Assembly (NCBI GenBank): GCA_052139595.1
Contig: JBKQWK010000291.1
Coordinates: 1 to 9,547 of the forward strand
DNA length: 9,547 bases
From: JBKQWK01 sp052139595
GTDB taxonomy: Bacteria > Actinomycetota > Thermoleophilia > UBA2241
Direction: 5' to 3'
A program made the translations under genes and the position numbers. Positions 1 through 6,296 of this stretch are shown piece by piece (position 1 is the first letter of the stretch; every line of letters starts with the position of its first letter). The notes beneath the pieces were generated by a model, which was not told where the DNA came from, searched no databases, and worked only from the letters and a program-made list of their open reading frames with translations.

Positions 1-418
1 CGAGAAAGCGCACTGACTCGTCGATCATGCGCAGGTTTTCGTCACGGCTCACATGCAGCACTTTCGTCAGGTGCAGGCCCCAGGTTTTACCGACGATGCA
101 GATCGTCTGCGGCTGCGCTTCGGCGAGCACGCGCAGGTTGGCGTCGTCGGCAGCGGCCACGCCTTTACGGCGCGTCATGCCGAAGGCGACCAGACGCGCC
201 TGCGTCAGGTGCTCGTGCTCCATGCGGGCGAAGAACTCAACCTCTTTTGGATTCGAGGCCGGAAACCCACCTTCGATGTAGTGAATCCCGAGTTCGTCGA
301 GCTTGAGCGCGATGCGCACCTTCTCCTCAACGGAGACCGACATGCCTTCCTGCTGCATGCCGTCACGCAGCGTGGTGTCATAGATCTGTACCTGACCGCT
401 CACGTCCTGCCCGCTCAC
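1..418 (-). CDS. cimA: Citramalate synthase, N-terminal fragment (runs off the left edge)
   Basis: This is the first 139 codons of a (R)-citramalate synthase, which condenses pyruvate with acetyl-CoA and opens the threonine-independent route to 2-oxobutyrate and isoleucine. Visible HMGL-like (DRE-TIM) features are DTTLRDG at residues 14-20, with the catalytic Arg18 and metal-binding Asp19, then MQQEG, which matches the CimA form (AQAEG) rather than the EQAPG of LeuA. IEGGFPASNPKEVEFF follows at 48-63, and GKTWGLH then ENLRMI near 110-132, both typical of the long CimA family. The proposed GTG start (418-416) overlaps the ilvE TGA as GTGA, implying translational coupling. A second in-frame GTG at 403-401 has GGAC close upstream and could be used instead. 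LeuCD and LeuB, encoded just upstream, can process its product. The rest of the catalytic barrel and the C-terminal regulatory domain lie outside the window. A LeuA paralogue is less likely given the QQEG and GKTW motifs. Confidence 0.9.
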   Translation of the reverse strand, partial: MSGQDVSGQVQIYDTTLRDGMQQEGMSVSVEEKVRIALKLDELGIHYIEGGFPASNPKEVEFFARMEHEHLTQARLVAFGMTRRKGVAAADDANLRVLAEAQPQTICIVGKTWGLHLTKVLHVSRDENLRMIDESVRFL

Positions 419-1344
419 TTCACTGCTGCCGCCACGTAGTCAAGAAAGTGCGCGAACTCAGGATCGCGGCCCTCAACGACGGCCCGGTAGCGCTCCTGAA
501 TCCGCCGTGTCACTGGGCCTGGCTCGCCGATCTCGTGGTCGTCGATCTCGCGCACAGGCACGATTTCGGCGGCGGTACCGGTGAAGAAGAGTTCGTCGGC
601 GATCACCAGGTCGCTGCGCGCCAGCGTGCGCTCCTGCGCCACGATGCCTTCGGCGGCGGCGATCTTCAAAACGGTGTCGCGCATGATGCCCTCGAGCACG
701 CCGTCCGCCGGGTAAGGCGTGTAGAGCACACCGTCGCGAACAAGAAACACGTTCTCGCCGGTGCCTTCGGCGACGTGGCCACGGTCGTCGAGCATGATCG
801 CTTCGTCATAGCCGGCATTGGTGACCTCCACCTTGGCCAGAATGCTGTTCAGATACTGGCCCGTTGCCTTGGCAGCACGGGCCAGCTGCGTGTGCCCCAG
901 CGCTGTGATGCTCGAGACTTTGGCGCGAATACCATGTTCAACAGCCTCATCGCCAAGGTACGCGCCCCATGGCCAGCAAGCGATCACCGTGTCGACCGGA
1001 GCGTTGAGCGGGTAGAGACCCATCTCGCCATAACCGCGAAATGCCACCGGCCTGATGTAACAGGCGTCGAGGCCGTTGGCGGCAATGAGTGCCTTCGTGG
1101 CCGCCGCCATCTCCGCTCTGGTGAAGGGGATCTTCATGTAGTAGAGCTTGGCCGACCGCTCAAGGCGCGCCAGATGATCGTTAAGCCGAAACACAGCCGC
1201 GCCGTTGGCCGTGTTGTAGGCACGAATGCCCTCGAAGACACCGGAACCGTAGTGCAAGGCGTGCGTCAGCACATGAACCTTTGCCTCACCCCACGGCACG
1301 AGTTCACCGTTGAACCAGATCTTTTCCATCTCCGGAATGGACAT
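415..1344 (-). CDS. ilvE: Branched-chain amino acid aminotransferase
   Basis: A 309-residue fold-type IV PLP aminotransferase, the normal length for IlvE. It transfers amino groups between glutamate and the 2-oxo acids of leucine, isoleucine and valine in the cytosol. Seen in the protein: IWFNGELVPW at the N terminus, GSGVFEGIRAY (33-43), the PLP Schiff-base lysine at Lys159 in AAKATGQYLNS, and the cofactor-binding stretch around Glu193 in AEGTGENVF. The segment before the lysine (SSITALGHTQLARAAK) departs from the common SWRR-x-P-x-x-P pattern, so activity on D-alanine or other substrates cannot be excluded. The operon context strongly favours IlvE. The ATG at 1344 has a good SD, AAGGAGG at 1356-1350, five bases upstream; a second ATG five codons in lacks one. 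It follows leuB after a 124-nt spacer with inverted repeats and overlaps cimA by 4 nt. Confidence 0.93.
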   Translation of the reverse strand: MSIPEMEKIWFNGELVPWGEAKVHVLTHALHYGSGVFEGIRAYNTANGAAVFRLNDHLARLERSAKLYYMKIPFTRAEMAAATKALIAANGLDACYIRPVAFRGYGEMGLYPLNAPVDTVIACWPWGAYLGDEAVEHGIRAKVSSITALGHTQLARAAKATGQYLNSILAKVEVTNAGYDEAIMLDDRGHVAEGTGENVFLVRDGVLYTPYPADGVLEGIMRDTVLKIAAAEGIVAQERTLARSDLVIADELFFTGTAAEIVPVREIDDHEIGEPGPVTRRIQERYRAVVEGRDPEFAHFLDYVAAAVK

Positions 1345-1367
1345 GAGTGCCTCCTTGCCTGTCGATA

Positions 1368-1409
1368 CCTGAATGTTCAGGCGATCACGTGATCATGTAA
1401 CGATTCGTT
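1368..1409. promoter_or_regulatory. Cluster of three adjacent inverted repeats upstream of ilvE
   Basis: The 124-nt leuB-ilvE spacer (1345-1468) is the only sizeable gap after leuA. It holds three near-contiguous symmetric elements: CCTGAA-TG-TTCAGG at 1368-1381, the perfect 12-nt palindrome GATCACGTGATC at 1383-1394, and AACGA-T-TCGTT at 1399-1409. They end only 12 nt before the ilvE SD. Such spacing suits an operator or an internal promoter region for ilvE-cimA, or mRNA hairpins affecting processing. None is followed by a U-tract, so a terminator is unlikely. I could not identify a convincing -35/-10 pair. The symmetry is seen directly; a regulatory role is inference. Confidence 0.4.
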
Positions 1410-1468
1410 CGTCCCGTCGCTCAGCCTGATCGCTCGGTCTGGCCGTTCACTCTAGCGATTCAATCATC

Positions 1469-2659
1469 TCAAGCCACCGCCGGCAGGGCAGCAACAATGC
1501 GCGCCGTCATCTCGGCACTGCCCAGCGTTGCTTCACCGGCCATGGCGATGTCGGCGGTACGGGCGCCCTGCTGGAGCGCTGTCTCGACAGCGCTCTCAAT
1601 GGCGCCCGCGGCTGCGCCTTCGTTAAGGCTCAGGTTGAGCATGAGGGCAGCGCTGAGAATCGTCGCGCAGGGGTTCGCGATGCCCTGCCCGGCGATGTCG
1701 GGCGCCGAGCCGTGAATCGGTTCATAGAGCGAGACGCCGGCGGCCCCAACACTGGCCGACGGCAGCATGCCAATGCTACCGGTGAGCATCGCCGCCTCGT
1801 CACTGAGAATATCGCCGAACAGGTTTTCGGTGGCGATCACGTCAAACTGACGCGGATTCCGAATCAGCTGCATGGCGCAGTTGTCGACCAGCATGTGGCG
1901 CAGCTCGACGTCGGGGTAGCGCTCGGCCACGCGCACGGTAACGGCGCGCCAGAGACGCGACGACTCCAGCACATTGGCTTTGTCGACCGACGTGAGCACC
2001 CGCCGGCGACCCTGGGCGAGCCGGAAGGCATAATCGACCAGACGTTCCACCTCGGCCTCGCTATAGACCATGGTGTCGTAGGCAGTATCGCCGACGCGTT
2101 CGCGTTTGCCAAAGTACAGACCGCCGGTGAGTTCACGCACAACCATGATGTCGGTGCCGGCGATCACGTCCGGCTTCAACGTGCTGTTGTGCGCCAGAGC
2201 GGCGAAACTCTTCACCGGCCGCAGGTTGGCAAACAGCTGCAAGTCTTTGCGGATACCCAGCAGACCCTGCTCGGGCCGCGGTTTGGCGGGGTCGGTCGTG
2301 TCCCACTTGGGCCCGCCGACCGCACCCAGCAGGACCGCATCGCAGCCCTGGCAGCGCTCGGCCAGGCCGTCCTCCATCGGCTTGCCGACGGTATCGATGG
2401 CTACCCCGCCGAGCAGGCCCTCCTCGTAGGTCATGCTGAAGCCAAAGCGCTCGCCAGCCGCCGCCAGCACCGTTTGTGCGCACGCGACGATCTCGGGGCC
2501 AACACCATCGCCGGGCAGCAGCATGACGTGATGGCGGCGCGCTGCCTGCGGCGGCGCGCCGTTGGCGCTGTCCGGGCGGGCATTGCCGTGGCCAGACGCG
2601 CCCGAGTGACCGCGAGCGCCGTTACTTGTCGCACTGCCGTTGCTAGCCACGAGCGTCAC
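1469..2659 (-). CDS. leuB: 3-isopropylmalate dehydrogenase
   Basis: LeuB oxidatively decarboxylates 3-isopropylmalate with NAD+, giving 2-oxoisocaproate; LeuB enzymes can also act on 3-methylmalate in the citramalate route. Family landmarks, numbered from the proposed GTG: LPGDGVGPEI (48-57), GAVGGPKWD (112-120), substrate arginines 137, 147 and 175, Tyr182, Lys227 in SVDKANV, metal ligands Asp259, Asp283 and Asp287, and the NAD-site loop EPIHGSAPDIAGQGIANP (313-330). Spacings between these match the Thermus enzyme. The start overlaps the leuD stop as GTGA, indicating coupling; the upstream SD is only a weak GGCGGGG. At 396 residues it is about 40 longer than usual because of an N-terminal Ser/Gly/Asn/Ala-rich tail before the first core strand. 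An ATG at codon 46 would remove the tail but also clip the first beta-strand, so the longer form is preferred, with some doubt about the exact start. Confidence 0.95.
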   Translation of the reverse strand: MTLVASNGSATSNGARGHSGASGHGNARPDSANGAPPQAARRHHVMLLPGDGVGPEIVACAQTVLAAAGERFGFSMTYEEGLLGGVAIDTVGKPMEDGLAERCQGCDAVLLGAVGGPKWDTTDPAKPRPEQGLLGIRKDLQLFANLRPVKSFAALAHNSTLKPDVIAGTDIMVVRELTGGLYFGKRERVGDTAYDTMVYSEAEVERLVDYAFRLAQGRRRVLTSVDKANVLESSRLWRAVTVRVAERYPDVELRHMLVDNCAMQLIRNPRQFDVIATENLFGDILSDEAAMLTGSIGMLPSASVGAAGVSLYEPIHGSAPDIAGQGIANPCATILSAALMLNLSLNEGAAAGAIESAVETALQQGARTADIAMAGEATLGSAEMTARIVAALPAVA

Positions 2660-3180
2660 CGCCCCGCCTGAGTAGCATCACCGTCTGTGCCGCCCACCTG
2701 CGTCTTTACGTACTCCATGAGACCGCCGCGAGCGATCAGGTCCTGCATGAAGGGCGGGAACGGCTCGGCCGCGTAAACCGTATCTTGCGTCAGGTTAGTT
2801 ACGGTGCCGGCGCTGAGGTCGACACGCAGGCGGTCGCCAGCGCGCGTAGCGGTCGCGGCCGCCGGGCAGACGACGATCGGCAAGCCGGTATTGATGGCGT
2901 TGCGGTAGAAGATGCGCGCGAACGAGGCGGCGACGACGCAGCTCACGCCAGCCGCCTTGATCGCTACCGGAGCGTGCTCGCGCGAGCTGCCACAGCCGAA
3001 GTTCTGCGTCGCCACGATGATGTCGCCCGGCCGCACGCGATGCACGAAGTCGGCATCGATGTCTTCCATGCAGTGCGACCCCAGCTCCGCCGGGTCGCTG
3101 CTGTTCAGATAGCGGGCCGGAATGATCACATCCGTGTCAACGTCACGGCCGTAGGTGTGCGCCGTACCTTCGAGAATCAT
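2656..3180 (-). CDS. leuD: 3-isopropylmalate dehydratase small subunit
   Basis: LeuD is the swivel-domain subunit that pairs with LeuC to isomerise 2-isopropylmalate to 3-isopropylmalate (and citramalate to 3-methylmalate). Seen: GRDVDTDVI (11-19) with ARYLN following, the aconitase-type NFGCGSSREHAP (60-71) that contacts substrate, and FYRNAINTGLP (91-101). At 174 residues it belongs to the short LeuD type found in archaea and many deep-branching bacteria, not the roughly 200-residue enterobacterial form. Its ATG overlaps the leuC stop (ATGA), and AGGGAGAGG lies four bases before the start. The leuB start overlaps its own stop, so leuC, leuD and leuB form one coupled translational block. Confidence 0.96.
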   Translation of the reverse strand: MILEGTAHTYGRDVDTDVIIPARYLNSSDPAELGSHCMEDIDADFVHRVRPGDIIVATQNFGCGSSREHAPVAIKAAGVSCVVAASFARIFYRNAINTGLPIVVCPAAATATRAGDRLRVDLSAGTVTNLTQDTVYAAEPFPPFMQDLIARGGLMEYVKTQVGGTDGDATQAGR

Positions 3181-4472
3181 TGTGCCTCTCCCTTCATGCC
3201 GACCATCTCGGGGGTGGCAATGTGACCGGCGATCGCGCTGGCGGCGGCAATGTATGGGCTGGCGAGGTAGACCTCGCTACTGACGTCGCCCATGCGACCG
3301 ACGAAGTTACGGTTGGTGGTACTCACGCAGCGCTCACCGGCGGCGAGGACGCCCATGTGGCCACCCAGACAGGGGCCACAGGTCGGCGTACTGAAGGCGC
3401 CGCCGGCTTCGATCAACGCCTGCATCGTGCCATCGGCAGCGGCATCGACGCAAACCTGCTGTGTGCCCGGCAGGATCACCAGGCGGACGTTGGGATGCAC
3501 GTGGCGGCCGCGCAGCACCGCCGCCGCCTGCTGCAGATCTTCCAGGCGGCCGTTCGTGCAGCTGCCGATGACGACCTGGTCGATGGTCACGTCAGCCAGA
3601 TCGGCAGCGGCGACCGTGTTGGACGGCAAGTGCGGCCTGCTCACGGTGAGCGGCACAGCAGCGGCGTCGATCTCGACCACGCGCACGTAGTGGGCATCGG
3701 GGTCGCTGTTGAGTACCTCGCCGGTGGACTGGCCACGGCTGCCTTGCGGCCGCGCGGCCAAATACGCCGCCGTTGTCTCGTCGTAGCCGACGACACCACT
3801 CTTGGCACCGGCTTCGATCGCCATGTTGCACATCGTCAAGCGGCCCTCGATGCTGAGCCGCTTGATCGCTGGGCCAGTGAACTCCATCGCCTGATAGAGC
3901 GCTCCGTCGACGCCGATCGCGCCGATCGTGTGCAGAATCAGGTCCTTGCCGGTGACGTACGGCGAGAGGCGTCCCTGGTAGACGAATTTGATTGACTCAG
4001 GCACCCGCAGCCAGATTTTGCCCCAGGCCATGGCGGCGGCGAAGTCGGTACTGCCCACGCCGGTACTAAACGCCGCCAAGGCGCCATACGTGCACGTATG
4101 TGAGTCGGCGCCGATGACCACGTCGCCGGCGGCCACCAGGCCCAGCTCGGGCAGCAACGCGTGTTCGATGCCGCCACGCCCCACTTCAAAGTAGTTGACG
4201 ATGCCGTGCTTGTGAGCAAACTCGCGCACGAGTTTGCTCTGCTCGGCGCTCTTGACGTCTTTGTTGGGTGTGAAGTGATCGGGCACCAGGGCGATCTTGG
4301 CGGGGTCGAAAACCGTCGTAAAGCCGGCCTTTTCGAACTCGCCGATCGCCAGAGGCGCGGTGATGTCGTTGGCCAAGGCGAGATCGACACGCGCCTCGAT
4401 GATCTGGCCGGGCGACACCTCCGCCAGTCCGGCCGCACGAGCCAGGATCTTTTCCGTGATCGTTCTTGCCAT
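3177..4472 (-). CDS. leuC: 3-isopropylmalate dehydratase large subunit
   Basis: LeuC is the [4Fe-4S] catalytic subunit of isopropylmalate isomerase, an aconitase-superfamily enzyme. Cluster ligands are visible as Cys305 (GSCTNGR), Cys365 and Cys368 (CGPCLGG). Other landmarks are PDHFTPNKD (64-72), GADSHTCTYGALAAFSTGVG (121-140) and STTNRNFVGRMG (384-395). At 431 residues it is the shorter type-2/archaeal-like subfamily, shorter than the roughly 466-residue E. coli form, and it matches the short LeuD next door. Members of this subfamily sometimes act on homoaconitate or citramalate, so use in both leucine and CimA-dependent isoleucine synthesis is plausible. The ATG overlaps the leuA stop by one base (TGATG), with GGGGAGGT just upstream. 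Confidence 0.96.
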   Translation of the reverse strand: MARTITEKILARAAGLAEVSPGQIIEARVDLALANDITAPLAIGEFEKAGFTTVFDPAKIALVPDHFTPNKDVKSAEQSKLVREFAHKHGIVNYFEVGRGGIEHALLPELGLVAAGDVVIGADSHTCTYGALAAFSTGVGSTDFAAAMAWGKIWLRVPESIKFVYQGRLSPYVTGKDLILHTIGAIGVDGALYQAMEFTGPAIKRLSIEGRLTMCNMAIEAGAKSGVVGYDETTAAYLAARPQGSRGQSTGEVLNSDPDAHYVRVVEIDAAAVPLTVSRPHLPSNTVAAADLADVTIDQVVIGSCTNGRLEDLQQAAAVLRGRHVHPNVRLVILPGTQQVCVDAAADGTMQALIEAGGAFSTPTCGPCLGGHMGVLAAGERCVSTTNRNFVGRMGDVSSEVYLASPYIAAASAIAGHIATPEMVGMKGEAQ

Positions 4473-6001
4473 CAGACCTCCCCTGCTGCCGCGGCGTTGT
4501 TGATGGCCCGCACATAGGCCTTCGCCGAAGCTTCCATCACATCAAAACTGACTGCCTGACCGTTGAACGAGCGGCCCTTGACCACGACCGCGACGCGCAC
4601 TTCGGCCAGCGCGTCTTTGCCCGCCGAAACGGCGCGCACCTGATAGTCGGCAAGGCTTCCCTTGATGCCGACGGCATTATCGATCGCTTTGAAGACGCTC
4701 TCGACCGTGCCGTTGCTGAAGCTCTTGCCGTGCTTGCTCTTGCCGTTAACGTCGACCTCCACCTGGCTGGTGGGAATGATCGCCGAGCCGGCCTGGGTGA
4801 CGAACGTCGTCAACGTATAGTGATCGCGGCGCTCGCGTATCTCTTCGTTGACGAGCGCCTCAAGATCGACGACGGTGACCTGCTTCTTCTTGTCGGCGAC
4901 CGCCTTGAAGCGTTCAAAGCTGAGGTCGAGTTCGCTGTCGCTGAGCTGATAGCCGAGTTCGGCCAGCTTGGCGCGCAAAGCGTGCCGGCCGCTGTGCTTG
5001 CCCAGCACGAGGTCGCTCTCGGCCAGACCAACGTCGGCGGCGTTCATGATCTCGAACGTCTTGGCGTCGTTGAGCAGGCCGGCCTGGTGAATGCCCGACT
5101 CATGGGCAAAGGCATTGGCGCCAACGACGGCCTTGTTACGCTGCACAGTGTAGCCGGTGAGCGTGCTCACCAGGCGACTGGTACGAGCAATCTCCTCCGT
5201 CAGCACGCCGGTCGTGGCAGCAAAGGAGTCGCCGCGCGTACGAATGGCCATGACCACCTCTTCGAGAGCGGCATTGCCGGCGCGCTCGCCGATGCCGTTG
5301 ACAGCGCACTCAACCTGCGTCGCGCCAGCGCGCACAGCAGCCAGCGAATTCGCCGTCGCCAAACCAAGGTCGTTGTGGCAGTGTACGCTCACGGTCACCT
5401 CGTGCAGACTCGGGCATTTGTCGTAGAGTGCGCCGATGAAGGCACCGAACTCGTCCGGCAGCGCGTAGCCGACCGTATCAGGCACGTTGATCGTCGTCGC
5501 TCCACAGGCCACCGCGACACCGAGCACCTCAGCGAGAAAATCGACCTCGCTGCGGCTGGCGTCCATGGCGCTGAACTCGACGTCGGCGCCGGCATGACCA
5601 GCAGCCAGGGAACTGGCCAGGGTGACCATCTCACGCGTGATCGCCAGCACCTCGGCCGGTTTCTTCTTGATCTGGTACTTCAGGTGGATCGGACTGGTCG
5701 AGATGAAGACGTGCAGGCGCGGCTTCTCGGACCCTTTGACGGCGTCCCAGGCAACGCGCACGTCTTTTTCAATGCAGCGCGCCAGCCCCGCGATACGCGG
5801 CCCCCTCACCTCTTTGGCGATCGTACGCACAGCCTCGAAATCGTCTGGCGACGTGATCGGAAAGCCAGCCTCGATGACATCCACACCGAGGCGCGCCAGC
5901 TGCTGCGCCACCTCGAGTTTTTCGGCCTTGTTCAAACTTGCGCCGGGCGCCTGTTCGCCGTCGCGCAGCGTCGTGTCGAAGATCTTGATTGAACGAGTCA
6001 C
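4472..6001 (-). CDS. leuA: 2-isopropylmalate synthase
   Basis: LeuA condenses 2-oxoisovalerate with acetyl-CoA, the committed step of leucine synthesis. From the GTG at 6001 it is 509 residues: DTTLRDGEQAPGA (9-21) with catalytic Arg13 and metal-binding Asp14, EFSAMDASR (142-150), NVPDTVGYALP (172-182), the metal-binding HCHNDLGLATANS (207-219), NGIGERAGN (235-243) and ESGIHQAG (301-308). A C-terminal LeuA regulatory domain follows from about residue 390 (TLTTFVTQAGS, later NGTVESVFKAID), so leucine feedback inhibition is expected. An ATG at 6037 in the same frame would add 12 residues, but GTG 6001 is preferred: it gives the usual short N terminus (TRSIKIFDTTLRDG) and lies 10 nt after the SD GGGAGGT. 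The first gene after the leader region, it overlaps leuC by one base. Confidence 0.95.
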   Translation of the reverse strand: MTRSIKIFDTTLRDGEQAPGASLNKAEKLEVAQQLARLGVDVIEAGFPITSPDDFEAVRTIAKEVRGPRIAGLARCIEKDVRVAWDAVKGSEKPRLHVFISTSPIHLKYQIKKKPAEVLAITREMVTLASSLAAGHAGADVEFSAMDASRSEVDFLAEVLGVAVACGATTINVPDTVGYALPDEFGAFIGALYDKCPSLHEVTVSVHCHNDLGLATANSLAAVRAGATQVECAVNGIGERAGNAALEEVVMAIRTRGDSFAATTGVLTEEIARTSRLVSTLTGYTVQRNKAVVGANAFAHESGIHQAGLLNDAKTFEIMNAADVGLAESDLVLGKHSGRHALRAKLAELGYQLSDSELDLSFERFKAVADKKKQVTVVDLEALVNEEIRERRDHYTLTTFVTQAGSAIIPTSQVEVDVNGKSKHGKSFSNGTVESVFKAIDNAVGIKGSLADYQVRAVSAGKDALAEVRVAVVVKGRSFNGQAVSFDVMEASAKAYVRAINNAAAAGEV

Positions 6002-6011
6002 GAGTACCCGC

Positions 6012-6018
6012 ACCTCCC
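6012..6018 (-). promoter_or_regulatory. Ribosome binding site of leuA
   Basis: GGGAGGT on the minus strand, 10 nt before the GTG at 6001. It decides the leuA start, because the alternative ATG at 6037 lies upstream of it. The same bases are the target of the complementary leader segment at 6060-6069. Confidence 0.75.
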
Positions 6019-6069
6019 GCAGGGCGTCGTCATACACAGAGGAGAAAGCTTGCAGAAAGCTCCAGGAGG
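6013..6069 (-). promoter_or_regulatory. Putative SD-sequestering hairpin of leuA
   Basis: The transcript segment CCUCCUGGAG (6069-6060) can pair with CUGCGGGAGG (6022-6013), which contains the leuA SD. Nine of ten positions pair, counting one G-U wobble, with one G-G mismatch. The loop contains a small AGCTT-TCTGC-AAGCT hairpin. Formed in full, this would hide the ribosome binding site. The complementarity is read directly; use in translational control is inference, supported by the leucine-rich leader frame ending 22 nt before the 5' arm. Other CU-rich stretches nearby could compete for the SD. Confidence 0.4.
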
Positions 6070-6091
6070 GGCCGCGAGGGCCAGCAGGTGT

Positions 6092-6208
6092 CTACACATC
6101 CCCCCGCGGGGGGAGCAGGAGTGTGCCAAGAAGGAGGGCGTCGAGCGGCAAAGCGAAAACCGCAATGGGGCCCTCCGAGCTGGGCTTGCTTGTCGTCTGA
6201 CGACGCAT
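6092..6208 (-). CDS. Putative leucine leader peptide upstream of leuA
   Basis: A 38-codon frame, ATG 6208 to TAG 6092, ending 90 nt before the leuA start. Residues 20-32 contain eight leucines, including two LLL runs (LLLGTLLLPPRG); codons are TTG, CTC, CTC CTT CTT, then CTC CTG CTC. The two CTT codons stand out: none of the 11 Leu codons I read in the first 135 codons of leuA is CTT. Leucine-rich leaders before leuA are the hallmark of ribosome-mediated attenuation, where stalling at Leu codons under starvation changes the downstream fold. A perfect C6-CG-G6 palindrome begins at the last Leu codon, where a stalled ribosome would mask its 5' arm. No clear SD precedes the ATG and an in-frame TAA lies four codons upstream, so it may be leaderless or weakly initiated. 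The tract is pyrimidine-rich, which alone raises Leu codon counts, so chance is not excluded. Confidence 0.55.
   Translation of the reverse strand: MRRQTTSKPSSEGPIAVFALPLDALLLGTLLLPPRGDV
6100..6113. repeat. Perfect 14-nt palindrome (C6-CG-G6) at the end of the leader frame
   Basis: CCCCCCGCGGGGGG is its own reverse complement and can form a 5-bp all-GC stem with a CGCG tetraloop in the transcript. Its 5' arm starts at the last of the clustered Leu codons. Its G6 arm (6105-6100) could instead pair with CCCCUC at 6071-6066, which overlaps the SD-sequestering arm. It therefore fits the position of a switch element. Confidence 0.5.
6133..6176 (-). promoter_or_regulatory. Hairpin within the leader frame, terminator-like
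   Basis: GGAGGGC (6176-6170) pairs perfectly with GCCCTCC (6139-6133), enclosing a smaller GCGG/CCGC stem (6163-6160 with 6148-6145). TTCTT follows immediately, resembling a short U-tract. It might end transcription when the leader frame is not translated. The 3' arm and T-rich tail coincide with the first triple-Leu codons, so ribosomes on the leader would melt it. The tail is short, hence low confidence as a true terminator. Confidence 0.3.
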
Positions 6209-6261
6209 AGTGCTGTCATCTTATGCGCTCGGACGGTACCGGTGCAAGAGCAGGGTCGCGC

Positions 6262-6294
6262 CGCCACCTGCGACACGGCCAGCGGCGGGTGGCG
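6262..6294 (-). other. GC-rich stem-loop in the serA-leuA spacer
   Basis: CGCCACC (6294-6288) pairs with GGTGGCG (6268-6262) around a 19-nt loop. It follows directly on the larger serA 3' hairpin and has no U-tract. It may help block readthrough or protect the serA mRNA 3' end. The pairing is seen directly; the role is unknown. Confidence 0.35.
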
Positions 6295-6296
6295 CC

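Noticed and set aside
1712..2671. Long plus-strand frames opposite leuB and ilvE (also 448-1392)
   Set aside because: They are antisense shadows of clear genes, with no SD context or recognisable motifs.
4466..5992. A 508-codon open frame on the plus strand opposite leuA
   Set aside because: It is antisense to an unambiguous leuA with all catalytic motifs. Its composition (rich in Arg, His, Asp, Gln, Val) is what reverse-frame reading of GC-rich coding DNA gives, and it resembles no family.
6218..6247. Possible promoter for the leu leader: TTGCAC (6247-6242), 18-nt spacer, TAAGAT (6223-6218), placing the start near the leader ATG
   Set aside because: Only 3 of 6 and 4 of 6 positions match the sigma-70 consensus. 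The geometry is attractive for a leaderless leader peptide, but the match is too weak to annotate.
5998..6276. A 92-codon minus-strand frame overlapping the leu leader frame
   Set aside because: It is Arg/Pro/Cys-rich without recognisable features, runs into the leuA start in another frame, and is explained by base composition.
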